Origin: Pholiota molesta
Taxonomy: Eukaryota > Basidiomycota > Agaricomycetes > Agaricales > Strophariaceae
Assembly (NCBI GenBank): GCA_014925825.1
Contig: JACGCK010000008.1
Location: 806,001 to 870,000 of the forward strand
Direction of reading: 5' to 3'
Length of the DNA stretch: 64,000 bases
Position numbers and translations under genes: made by a program. The stretch's first letter is position 1; every line of letters begins with the position of its first letter. This document shows, one piece after another, positions 47,139 to 57,458 of this stretch. Under the pieces are notes generated by a model that had not been told where the DNA came from, ran no database searches, and saw only the letters and a list, made by a program, of their open reading frames with translations.

Positions 47139-49026
47139 ATGGACGGAATCAATGATACTCACGACGATGAACGAACACCTCTGCTGGATCGACAACGTCC
47201 GAAGCAGTCAAGAACGCCACTTGATAAACTCCAAATTGGAATTATCCTGCTAGGAACGATATGCGAACCCATTTGCAGTCAGTCTATTTACCCTTTCATC
47301 AATGAGGTAAGCCTCAGGAAAAACAAGTTCAAGTTATTGGAATAGCTAATATTGATTACTTTTCGCCCCTACTACCAGCTTGTGAGCAAGCTTGATATCA
47401 TCGGAGGCGATGAAACAAAAGTCGGCTACTATGCTGGAATGATCGTTGAGCGATTCCCTTCAGAAATATCGTTTAGCTCTTTTGTTGATACTTGAGGTCG
47501 ATTCTTGCAGGAATCACTCTTCTTTGCCACCGAAGCTCTCACGGTGTTCCAATGGAGCCGACTTTCTGACCGAATTGGGAGGAAACCTGTCTTGATGCTC
47601 GGTATGATGGGCACAATAATGTCAATGCTGGCCTTCGGTCTTTCGCGGACATTTTGGGCGCTTGTTATTAGGTTCGTCGAGTTGACCATCTTTGCCGGTT
47701 CGCTGAGTACAACTGATAATATTATCCAGCCGTTGTTTATGCGGGCTGTTAAATGGAAATATCGGTAAGATAGTTCTTTTTGGAGTGTACAATTCGTTGA
47801 TTAACGAATGAATCTAAGGCGTTATGAAAAGTACTATGGGCGAGCTTACTGATAACACCAATCGCGCGGATGCATTTGCATTAATGCCTGCGCTTTGGGC
47901 CCTTGGTGCAACCATGGGGTAAGCCCGCATCCTTCGCTATGATCATCTTAAATGGCTCATTTTAAAATTTGCCTCTTATTTTGCATAGACCGCTGTTGGG
48001 AGGGACTCTCACCCGTCCTGCTGATCAATTTCCAGAAGTATTTACAGGGCAATTTTGGAAGAAATATCCGTATTTCCTACCGTGCGCTGCTCCAGCAGGT
48101 GTCGTGTTTATAGTCCTAGTAATCACAGGCATATGGTTTAAAGAGGTACGTAGACGCCCATTTTCATAACTACCAATTTCTTGATAATGGCGTTGGAAGA
48201 CTGTCACTTGGAAGAAAAGGCCCTCCAAGACCAGCTCATCGCTTCTATCGACTACCTCACTTCTCGGGGAACACGACGATGCTCATGTCCCGTTAAGCGC
48301 CCTCCTCACGTTTCCGGTCGTAATTTCGATCGCCAACTACATGACACTCGCGTTCCTGAACATCGCCACCAACGCCCTGCTCCCGCTCTTCTTCCACATG
48401 CCCGTGGCGCTCGGCGGCCTCGACCTTGACCCCGTTGTGATTGGGTATGCGATGGGCGCCTACGGCCTCGGCACAGGGACGTTCCAGATATGCTTCTTCG
48501 CCAGGATCGTGAGGCGCTTCGGGACGCGGCGGACGTTTATCATGTCGATGGCCGCGTTTTTGCCCGTTTTCCTGATGTTCCCCGTTATCAGCATCCTTGC
48601 CAAGGCGCACGGGGTCTTCTGGGGTGTCTGGGTGCTGGTGGGGATTACGTTCTGTCTCTTGTTCTTCATGGACACCGCTTACGGTGAGTGCACTCCGCAT
48701 AAAGATCTTGAAGCTGCCTTTATCTTAGCTTTTTTTGGGGGCTTAAATGAAAATTAGGATGCATATTTATCTATGTCACCGAGTCGGCGCCTAATAGGAG
48801 CTCTTTGGGCGCTACGAACGGCCTCGCGCAGACAACCGTCTCCACCGCGCGTGCAATTGGGCCTGTGCTGTCGACTTCGCTGTTCTCGTTTTCCGTGCGC
48901 CACAACATCATGGGTGGGTATGGTGTCTACTTCGTGTTGACGGGCCTCGCGCTCCTGGCGCTGGTATTGGCCATCCAGCTTCCGGTAAAAACGTGGGCCA
49001 CGAAAAAAGCCGATGAGCTCGAGTAG
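47139..49026 (+). CDS. MFS transporter, DHA1-like
   Basis: Exons 47139-47306, 47379-47444, 47511-47671, 47730-47764, 47819-47918, 47989-48145, 48200-48683 and 48758-49026 give 479 residues, phases all consistent. Motif A DRIGRK lies at 98-103 between helices 2 and 3. The helix 4-5 region RCLCGLLNGNIGVMKSTMGE and the helix 5-6 LWALGATMGPLLGG follow. A basic/acidic central loop (KKRPSKTSSSLLST then GEHDDAHVP) separates the two halves, and the last helices end with VYFVLTGLALLALVLAIQLP. The pattern matches the fungal ZIFL/tetracycline-resistance-like branch of MFS proton antiporters. The substrate cannot be read from sequence. The N-terminus has a DERTPLLDRQ dileucine-type motif common in vacuolar or endosomal transporters. 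Confidence 0.92.
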
Positions 49027-49398
49027 CTGGCCCATGAAAGGGACGCCATTGACTATATTCGTGAATAAGAACCGGAAGTGGAGAAGACAGTTGGGATTGG
49101 TTGATTTAGGGTTGGAATCTAACGCTGCATGAATAGCGAAAAATGATTTTATGACAGTATTCATCGTCTGAATCCACAGCTCTAGATCATCGGAATTCAG
49201 ACATGTTTAATTTAATCACTGTCTTGAACATTGTCCCAACATAGTGTAGCCGGCCGCGAGAAAGACGTATATGCGAAATATCAATTTACATGGCTTGCTT
49301 TACTGAGTGTACAAAATTACAAACTATGGCTCATGAGGCAAGAATATGGTCGCAAAGTGCACGGCCTATTATGGGTATAATGAGTGTTTCCAATTCAA
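49027..49398. other. Convergent intergenic region
   Basis: It holds the 3' flanks of the MFS and kinase-like genes. No gene seen. Confidence 0.5.
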
Positions 49399-50406
49399 CT
49401 AATCCGCTAGGTCTATCGCTTCATACATCACTTTCAGCTCTGCAAGGGTGGGACGGTCCTCCGGTTTCTCCCTCGTGCAGGCCATGAAAATATCACGGAA
49501 GGGAGGCGGAGGAGGGTTTCCGAGCATGACATGACGGCTCGTAGGGTTGTTATAGAAGCAGCACTCCCATAACAATGAGCCCAGTGCGAAGACGTCACTC
49601 GCGAAGGAGAACTTGCTGTAGTCGCCATCGTCGATCTCGAAAGGCCTGCAGTTGAATGTGGAGTGGAGGCATTGGAGGTCGCAGATGATGAGTGGAGCTG
49701 ACCCTGAGTCGAGGATGTTCCTCATCGTGAGGTCGCGGTGGACGATCCCGAGAGAGTGCAGGTACGCAACGCCATCGATGATGTCGAGCATCCAGCGCTT
49801 GATGTTTTGGATCCTGCTTTGGTCGCTATTAGATAGAACAGTATACAGGAAAGAGCTCTTGATCTTGGGAAAGACTAGCAACCCATCTTCTGTTCTTCCC
49901 AAAAGCTGCACAACATGCTTGGAGCCTTGGCATTGGAGCAAATAGCGAATTTCTTGTTTGTATGTCGGGGCCTTGGTGAAATGCTTGTCGGGGTCAAAGA
50001 CGATCAGTGGCAATTTGGCAAGCTCTTCGCTGCAGTCCTCGAGGTCCGGATCCACCTCCTCGTCAGGGTCTACGAAGGGTTTGCGTTCCGCCTCATGGAC
50101 GTCGTTGCCTATGACCTGGAGGTCGCAATTATACCGCGGGAGTTCTACTTTCAAGCGCAGGATGTCGGAGGCTAGTGTACCAGGTTCTCCAATGAGTTTG
50201 ACGTAGTACGGCGCGTCAGGCATGTCTCCGTACCAGATCTCGCCTCCACCAGGAAGGATCCCGTATCCTCGTAGGCCAAGCCATAACCGGCTTGCTGTCC
50301 GCTGTTGAATGAGCTCCTCTCGAGTGCGATGAATGTACTTGGAAAATGCTTCGTTATCCCACAGAGAATCCATCGCGAGCTCTAACACGTCCAAGCTTGT
50401 TTCCAT
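49399..50406 (-). CDS. Protein kinase-like protein, degenerate DFG
   Basis: A single exon of 335 residues starts at ATG 50404-50406 (an in-frame upstream start at 50487 is less likely because GTAAGT lies just before). The C-lobe is kinase-like: WMLDIIDGVAYLHSLGIVHR, then DLTMRN for the catalytic loop (HRDLTMRN), and SFASDVFALGSLLWEC for helix F. The magnesium-binding DFG is replaced by DLQ (IICDLQCL). The N-lobe lacks a clear glycine loop and VAIK lysine; TYKQEIRYLLQCQGSKHVVQ may stand for helix C and beta 4. Such lineage-expanded intronless kinases are common in mushrooms. Activity is doubtful but not excluded because HRD and the DFG aspartate remain. Confidence 0.82.
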   Translation of the reverse strand: METSLDVLELAMDSLWDNEAFSKYIHRTREELIQQRTASRLWLGLRGYGILPGGGEIWYGDMPDAPYYVKLIGEPGTLASDILRLKVELPRYNCDLQVIGNDVHEAERKPFVDPDEEVDPDLEDCSEELAKLPLIVFDPDKHFTKAPTYKQEIRYLLQCQGSKHVVQLLGRTEDGLLVFPKIKSSFLYTVLSNSDQSRIQNIKRWMLDIIDGVAYLHSLGIVHRDLTMRNILDSGSAPLIICDLQCLHSTFNCRPFEIDDGDYSKFSFASDVFALGSLLWECCFYNNPTSRHVMLGNPPPPPFRDIFMACTREKPEDRPTLAELKVMYEAIDLAD

Positions 50407-50642
50407 ACTTACGTTCTGAGGAAAGGAATCAGTGATAACGATCAAATAACGATATCGAACTTCTGAACTTAGGTGACTCTGCGTCACGAACGCGTCGCGT
50501 CACAGATCGTCACGTCTTGTTGATCGCGTCGGCCAATTCCCAGCCAACTCCTCTCCTTCCAGCCTACATTTCATGAATTAATCGACCTTACTGCGTTCAT
50601 AATCGGCCTGAATCACGTATTATCTCTCTCTTTGCACCAGAC

Positions 50643-53477
50643 ATGGAAGATTCCGTCGTGCCTTACGACGATGAAGTGATTGCTGGAAGCGAAAATGAGG
50701 ACGAAACTGAGAACATGGGCGGTTTCGCGCCGGGGCCTACAGGTGCGCGTCCAGCATATATGTATATATCATGTTCATTCTGACCGCATATACGCACCTA
50801 GGCGGTTTGAGCTTACGCCATTCGTCCCCTTTTTCTGCTTTTCCTCCGACAAACCAGCCTTACAAACCAAATACGCATTCGTCGATATCCAATTTCACCG
50901 CTGGCCCATCCGCTATGGCCGATTACTCGTCCCGCATCGACTCCTCAGACAGAGAACGCGGCAAGGGAAAAGATACGGACCTCGACACATCAATAGCCTC
51001 AATCGCTGGCACGTATGCCAAATTCGATGATATTACGAGCAGCATTGCCGACAGAGCTAAAACACGTCAACGGCCCAAAAACCACGCTGCTTCTACCTCG
51101 CTTGATGTAATAGAACTGACAACGGACGACGAGGACGAGCTCAGTCTCAAGCCGTCCAAGCCAAAGCCCAAATCAAAACCCAAGCTCAAAATCAAACTGA
51201 TATCAAAAGAGAAAGAACAGCCAGCCGAAACACCCAACACCTCTATCCAAATCAATTCGCCGCAGGCTCCTGCTGCTGCCGCTGCACCTCCTAGACCCCG
51301 CCCGCGCCCGCGTCCCAGGGTCAAACGAACGGTCCCAGAGACCGAGACCCCTGCTCCCTTTCCGCCAACCTCAACGCCTCCGTCCGAGCTTCCTATCGCC
51401 ACCTCGCCTCCACGCCCTGCCCACACTATGACCTCCCAGCTACCGCCCTCTGACCCGCCTGCCCCCTCCTTAGGCACATCCTACAACGACGACCCCAACA
51501 CCCGCGCGCCGCCCATCGATGTTCTTTTTGACGGACCGCTGTCGTCGCCCAATTCCCTATTCAGCGACGGTGGGGCAAGGTCAAAAAAGAGGAAGAGGAA
51601 TCTGCCAGGAAGTGATCGGGAGGTCGACCAGCTCGCGTCTTCGCAGGACCCTCCGCGGAGGCTGTTCCCCGCGCATGCGATGTACGACTCGTCTCCGCAC
51701 GGCATGCCACCCCCTCCGACGTTCTTCGCCGGCTCCTCCTCGTCCTCGATAGGAAGAGAAAGACATGACGCGGAACGGGATACCTTCATGCCCCCACCCC
51801 CGCCGGAACCTGACGTCGTAGACCTGACGATGCTGCCGCCCACATTGGTGCCGGCGCCCAAGCCGAAACAGAAGAAAGCCAAGAAAAAGACGGACCTTTC
51901 GATGTTTGACGAGAACTTTGATAAGAATGCTATGATCGTCCTCGACGAAGACAATTTAGACGATGATTTCGATCCGCGAGAAGAGGGCAGTAGCAAGAAG
52001 AAAACCAAGACGAAGGCCAAGGAGAAGCCCGCGAAAAGCAAATCCAAGGCAAAACCATCCCTTGATGGCGCTGACCCCGCAGGCAAGGGCAAGGTCGTTG
52101 AGGTGCTCCTGGATCCGAGGCCTCCATCAAAGGGCAAAGGAAAGGCGAAGGCGACGGACGGTACGCCCGCGTCCAAACCCACCGACAAAGGAAAGAAGAA
52201 GATGAAAGAAAGCGCGACGAACAAAGAGGTGTTCAAGAGCCGCGAATTCGTGCAGGACTCTGACGACGAGCTCGACACTGTACCGCGAGGCGGGCGCTCC
52301 GAAGGCACGGCCGCGGGATCTGCGAATACAACGAGCGCGGCAGCGTCGGGGACAGTTAACGCAAAGACGAAAGTTGCACCGCCTGCGCCGCTCTCGACGT
52401 CGGCTACTCCTGCGCTGTCGAAGCCGAAGGAACATTCGCCACGTAGATCATTGTCTCCTCTTTCCGATCTGGATTTTGAGATGGACAGTGCGGGTCCATC
52501 GACTACGAAGCGCCCTGCTGGCGCTGCGAAGAAGAGGAAGAGTGTCGTTGATTCGGATGGGGAAGACGACGATTTTGCAATGGCGGCGGATGAAGTTATT
52601 CGAGTCAATCCTACGCCGAAGACTTCTGCAAAGAAAAGGAAGACGGAGACGGCGGCGGTGAAGAAAGGGAAGAGTGATGGACAGAAGAAGGGCAGGAATG
52701 TTGTTATGTCCGACGATGAGGAAGAGCACCACGAGGTGGAGAAAGAAACGATTAAGAAGGCCGCAAAGCCGCCTAAAGCTTCTGCGAAACAGTCGAAGAA
52801 AGTTATTCACGATGACGAGGACGAGGAAGCTGGTGCTGAAGCTCAACAGGTGGCAGAACAACGGTCGACACCAGAGGAAATCAAAGTAAGGTTGCATGTA
52901 TTCTGGCAATCTATCCTGCACTAACATGTTGCTACTCTAGGAGAATGTCGTTCCCGCCCCTTCGAAACCTTTAGTCGCTCCCACTCCCAGACCGAGTAAT
53001 ATTCCCAAACCATCAATACCAAGCACCAACAGCGAGCACAAAACACCCATCTACGCCCGATACGAAATCGCGCCCCGCAAAAGCAGCCTCCCGATGTCCG
53101 AGCTCATCCGGCGCGCCAACTCCATGCCCGGCTCCCCCTTCCCCGCCACGCCCTCCGCCATCGGGCCCTCCCGCCTCAAAGGGCTCACGGCGGCCGCGCG
53201 CACGCCGCTCACCTACTCCCCCCTGCTCAAGTCCTCGCGCAGCATGCTCGCGCGCATCGCGCCGCTGCACCCGAACCGGCGCACGCCGCCGCCACCGCCG
53301 CCCCCGCCCCCGCCGCGGAAGAAGACGAAGAAGGAGCTGGAGCTGGAGGAGAAGTGGGAGGAGGAGATGGTGGAGAGTGTGGGCGGGATGGAGGCGTGGG
53401 CGGTGCTTGGGGATGAGGAGAGGAGGGAGATTAGGAAGGCGAAGTGGGCTAGGGAGCTTGGGGGATGGGATGAGTAG
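50643..53477 (+). CDS. Large disordered nuclear protein
   Basis: Exons 50643-50742, 50802-52885 and 52941-53477 give 906 residues. Most is low complexity: Lys/Pro-rich tracts (KPKPKSKPKLKIKL), Arg-Pro dipeptides, basic clusters (RSKKRKRN, KKRKSVVDSDGEDDDF) and a run of ten prolines near residue 850. Two SUMO-interaction-like motifs are visible: VIELTTDDEDE near residue 145 and VVDLTMLPP near 380. The only compact, probably conserved region is the C-terminal 120 residues, with SLPMSELIRRANSMPGSPFP, a TAAARTPLTYSPLLKSSRSM block and a charged helix ending WARELGGWDE. A chromatin, DNA-repair or SUMO-pathway scaffold is inferred, not shown. Confidence 0.82.
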
Positions 53478-54152
53478 GTTGATTGATGATAGCCTGGAGG
53501 TTTCTAATTGGTGGGGAGATGATGTGTTCGCGTTCGCCCTTTGCTCCGTGCTTGCTATTGTGTTTTCAGTTTCTCTATTCATTGACAAGGTTTCAACGGT
53601 TGTTGTAAGAAAGTATGTTTTTTCGCTGTTGTTCTCAGGCCAAGCCAGAAAATACAGACTGCCCCTTAACGCTTAATGCACTAATCTCGCGCGCGAAGTG
53701 CGACCTAGTGCAGACCTAGTGCGACACAATTAGGATGCTACCAAACTTGGCTTTTTGATGTCCATATATAGTAACTTCCTTTTATATCCACTGATTCAGC
53801 TCGGAACCCTCTTATTGTGTCGTCGAGCCACGCCCCTTGATACGCCTAGACAGCCCAGACCCGTGCGACTCGTACCATGCGTTCCTGGTCACTTCTCCTC
53901 ACTTATTGTGTAGTCCTATTGTGCACACAGCGCTTACATCTCATGCACCTCTTACTAAGGAGTAAAATTTCAAGTATGGCTTACAACAATTAACATGGAT
54001 AAGGCCCTTGACGGCCATTGTACTTTGTACAGAATGCCTTATAAAAGGGCTGGTAGGAGAAAACAATTTCTACAGGAAGAATAACTCTACCTGCAACACC
54101 CAGACCTAGTCTTCTCTACCTCGTCGAAGCACCCCACACCCTCTCAACCGAA
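53478..54152. other. Upstream region of the pheromone gene
   Basis: No gene is supported apart from the promoter listed separately. The left part is the 3' flank of the nuclear protein gene. Confidence 0.5.
54038..54050 (+). promoter_or_regulatory. TATA box of the pheromone gene
   Basis: CTTATAAAAGGGC lies about 105 bases before the pheromone ATG. The distance fits a short 5' leader, and strong TATA boxes are usual in highly expressed pheromone genes. Confidence 0.6.
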
Positions 54153-54272
54153 ATGGACGCATTCTCCACCATCAGCCTTTTTTTCGCTACCTCCACTGCT
54201 GAGAACGTTTCGGTGCCCGTGGACGAGGAGAAGACCGGTGGAAGTGGCAATGCTTACTGCGTCGTCGCTTGA
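54153..54272 (+). CDS. Mating pheromone precursor (CaaX lipopeptide)
   Basis: An intronless 39-residue ORF begins MDAFSTISLFF and ends NAYCVVA before TGA. The C-terminal Cys-Val-Val-Ala is a CaaX box for farnesylation, removal of the last three residues and carboxymethylation. The MDAF start, the VPVDEE segment (21-26) and a Gly-rich stretch before the cysteine are the standard architecture of basidiomycete B-locus pheromone precursors. The charged EEK at 25-27, nine residues before Cys36, is a likely N-terminal processing site, so the mature peptide would be about nine residues. Secreted lipopeptides of this type are ligands for STE3-class receptors. Precursor genes normally sit near such receptors; none was recognised in this window. 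Too short for ordinary gene prediction. Confidence 0.9.
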   Translation: MDAFSTISLFFATSTAENVSVPVDEEKTGGSGNAYCVVA

Positions 54273-55003
54273 GGAATTTATTTTTCTCATCGCGCATCGA
54301 CGAACTGTTACGAATTATCATTATCACCGTACGTCCTCTAAGTTTTCTCATCTGTTACCTATGCTGACGGTTTTTCTATTCATTTACTAGAGCATTGACG
54401 ACACCATGCATCATCATTGTCACCACCGCCACCACCATCATTATTATTATCATCACCACATATCATTATGCCTTGCTGAGGGCTCAGCCCTCGACTTTCT
54501 CAGGATACCTTTATGCCTGGATTGTATTAGCAGTAACCTTTCGACCTTCGCATTATCCACCTTTCATTCGTTTTCGGGCCTCTTTTGAGGATTTACATTG
54601 TACGATTTATACTTAGTATGTACTGTAGTTAATAGTACATCAGTTCGTTAAAAAATGCAAAATTAATTTGCCAAATACCTACCGGGTAGCATTGATTATT
54701 TAGTGCGTGTGTGATATAAAAGTCCGAAGATGTTCGAGCAGGCGACGAGGGAGGGTCGGCATCTGTCGGCATTCAGATTTGCTCCTCGGAAGTTGCCGCC
54801 GGACTGTGCCTTCGAACGCGAGCAGAGCGCGAGCTGAGCGGACTCATTCATTAGACTACGCCAGCGCGTTTGCCTGCTTACCTCTATTCATCCTCACTTC
54901 GAAAGTAATCCTCCAAATGGCTGCAACTACACGAGCATAGTAAGTCTATTATATCAAAAATAATCAGGCCTCCCGCCCAGGTTGTATAAGTACCTTGTGC
55001 CAC
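54273..55003. other. Downstream flank with trinucleotide repeats
   Basis: It contains a CAC/CAT/ATT microsatellite at about 54405-54465 (CACCACCGCCACCACCATCA then TTATTATTATCATCACC). Open frames across it are composed of the repeat. No other gene is supported. Confidence 0.6.
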
Positions 55004-55474
55004 GATGGCTGAAGAGAAGAAGCTGGTATGCACATGTCAATCTTCCTAGGCTTTATACAATCTGATGAGGTCGGCTTTTTCTTTGTTTGTGATACGCTCT
55101 ACTAATCTGAAATGACCTGCCCCAGAACCACTTGTTCCAAAAGAAAACCCGTTCTCGTTCGACATCTAATGCGCGATATCAAATGAGTCGCCAGCTAGAA
55201 AGATCTCGAAGTCTCATCGCTGAGCTGCTGTTAGAGGGGATCAGAAGAGGAATCAGTTGTTCAGGCCTGAGATCTATCTCGGAGAAGGTGGGCCACCGAA
55301 AGTTGTTTACTCGATAACGTTTTATTGATTCTAAGCCCGGATGTGCGCCATCATTATGCGCAGCATCATTTAGCACCATTGACAGTATTGAAACGTTAAC
55401 TTATCTACCTTTCAGGCGCCTTTCCCGCTGCAATTTCTCTGAGGCCGCAAAGGCCGCCACCTCTCAACGTAATC
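55004..55474 (+). CDS. Possible small basic protein
   Basis: ATG at 55004 (MAEEKKL) can be joined through a GTATGC...CCCCAG intron to an exon at about 55127-55287 encoding NHLFQKKTRSRSTSNARYQM and a helical segment RQLERSRSLIAELLLEGIRR. A last small exon would end in APFPLQFL. The result is about 70 residues, basic, with no known domain. It could be a real small gene or the decayed 5' part of something larger. Confidence 0.3.
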
Positions 55475-55649
55475 CTGAGTATCTCACCGAGAACCATCAA
55501 CAATTCTTGGGTCCGATGCTTCGGAACCGGCGCCTCAGCGTTCTGTATTACGCTTCTTGCGACTATGCCATTTACGACTCGGTATAATATTCTTTATAGG
55601 AGTGGACTTCAAGGAAGACACTCGAAATACCAGCGCCAGGCTAACCAAG

Positions 55650-57458
55650 ATGTCTCTTCCGCGAGAAAAGCAAGTCGAGTTCATCCTCCCCAAATATCCT
55701 CATGCATTGGCCGGTCGTTCTTGGTTTCCCGTACCTCCCACAGAAGTAAAATTCTACGGAATCCATAGTCTCTGGCAATATCCCGGCCCCCTGGATGTTG
55801 AGCGTCTGAAAAGTACTTTGGCCTTAACTCTCAGCGATTATCCTCTTTGGGCGGGACGTTTGGCACGCCATCCCATTAAAGATGGGGCTTTCGGAGATGA
55901 CGTTTCGGAGTCCGGGTGGCGAATTGAGTTGGACAACACAGCAGGCGTTCAATTCTCTTCTGTCAGTACGCGACATCCAGGAATCTTTCGACCTGGCTAT
56001 CAGGACAACGATTTGCATCGTGGTGCGTGCACAAAAGGATCGAAGCCCTTTCCTACGGGTACTGATTTGAAACCAAGACTTTTACGAAGGGTTTGAAATA
56101 CCAAGCGTTAACCTGCGTGGAATCCACCCGGACCCTCTCATGAAAGTTAAATTAACTCACTGGGAGCTAACTGGGGAGACGTCGATTACGACCACTTTCT
56201 GCCATACCCTCGGTATGTCGCTCTGTAGTCTTGCGCTTCTCTTTTTCGCCAGGATGTTGGTTGGCCTTATCACTCTAATATAGGTGACGCGGCCACTGCG
56301 ATGCGGCTGATGGAATCTTGGTCTAATTACTATCAAGGACTTGCCGCAACCTGGACACCGTCCTTTGAAAAATACTTGACGCCCAGCCCTATCACTGCAA
56401 AGGCGTTGCCACTGGATTACGTTTCATTGACAAGCCCTTACATTGGCTTTATTGCCGTCCACCACTCCTTAGATTCGGTGCTTAATGGGCTTGGAAGGTT
56501 GTACGAATCAAGCGTAAGAATTGACTTGAAATTTCCCTCAAATACGCTGCGTAAAGTGTCGGAGATGGTCCTGAAGACTAGCCAGGAATACAACAGATCA
56601 AAAAAGCCCTCGGCCACAGACTCTCTTGGAGCATACCTTGTGTACATCCTCCAAAAGGTATCGGACACGAAGATAGTTCAGGCTCAACAATTATTCGGTG
56701 TAAGTCATGACTACTTGTCTACATACTTATGCAATTGCTTACCGAGTGTGGTGAAGTATCGAGGGATGAAGTTACCTCCAAATAATACTGAAGGATATGG
56801 TCCTCCCCCGACCACATCCGCTGGCAATTGCTTCATGATGGTGTCCTCAAAGGAACGTCTCGATGGCACGGAATCCGTTGGGTAAGTGGCGTGCCGTAAA
56901 AGGGATATTTAACTGACAAAAACTCACCTTTGCTCACTTAGCAAGATCGCATCCATACTCAGAGGGACTATAGAAGAGCTTCGGCACCCTGAATTATTTC
57001 AGAAAACCTTTGCCGTCTATTCGCATCTGTGCAAGCGCTCCGTAGATACTTGGCGGTTCCCAATGGAATTGCCAACTGACATTGCCGTGATGGTGAACAC
57101 TATTTCGAAGTGGGTTTTTGATGAAACGTAAATTCAACCCGCTCACTGACCTTTGACGCCTTCTCCTTCATACAACAGACTTCCAGCCTTAAAATGCCAT
57201 TTCGGATATCCAGATCGCGTTCGAATGTACCACTGGGATTCATATCTAAATTTCTTCGAAATTGTACCCGCAAATCCAGTCAAGACACCATCGGGTGAGT
57301 GGATAACCTATCCCGGAGGCGTGGACGTCTTTGTGAGGATTAGGAAGGACCTTGTGTTAAAATACCTGAAGACTTTGGCCGATGACATGAGGATACATGG
57401 CTTCGGCGAAGTCATGACGGCCATCGGTGGCACACTCCAGGATTCCAGTAAATTGTAA
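55650..57458 (+). CDS. BAHD-like acyltransferase (transferase family)
   Basis: Exons 55650-56022, 56078-56212, 56284-56881, 56942-57109 and 57179-57458 give 517 residues with matching phases. The catalytic HxxxD is CHTLGD (His167, Asp171), preceded by the typical KVKLTHWELTGETSITTTF strand. The second family motif, DFGWG, is altered (CHFGYPDRVRMYHWDS). N-terminal PGPLDVERLKSTLALTLSDY PLWAGRL is characteristic of fungal members of this family. These enzymes use acyl-CoA donors to acylate alcohols or amines, often in secondary metabolism. The substrate is unknown. The altered second motif may weaken CoA-channel structure but the catalytic pair is intact. Confidence 0.88.

Noticed and set aside
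51481..52608. 375-codon minus-strand frame inside the nuclear protein gene
   Set aside because: It is the antisense of a lysine/acid-rich coding exon (giving Ser/Phe/Leu-rich sequence) with no independent start or splice support.
53881..53994. Short ORF starting ATGCGTTCCTGG just upstream of the pheromone gene, considered as a second pheromone
   Set aside because: The sequence TYCVVLLC is internal, not C-terminal; there is no CaaX box at its stop.
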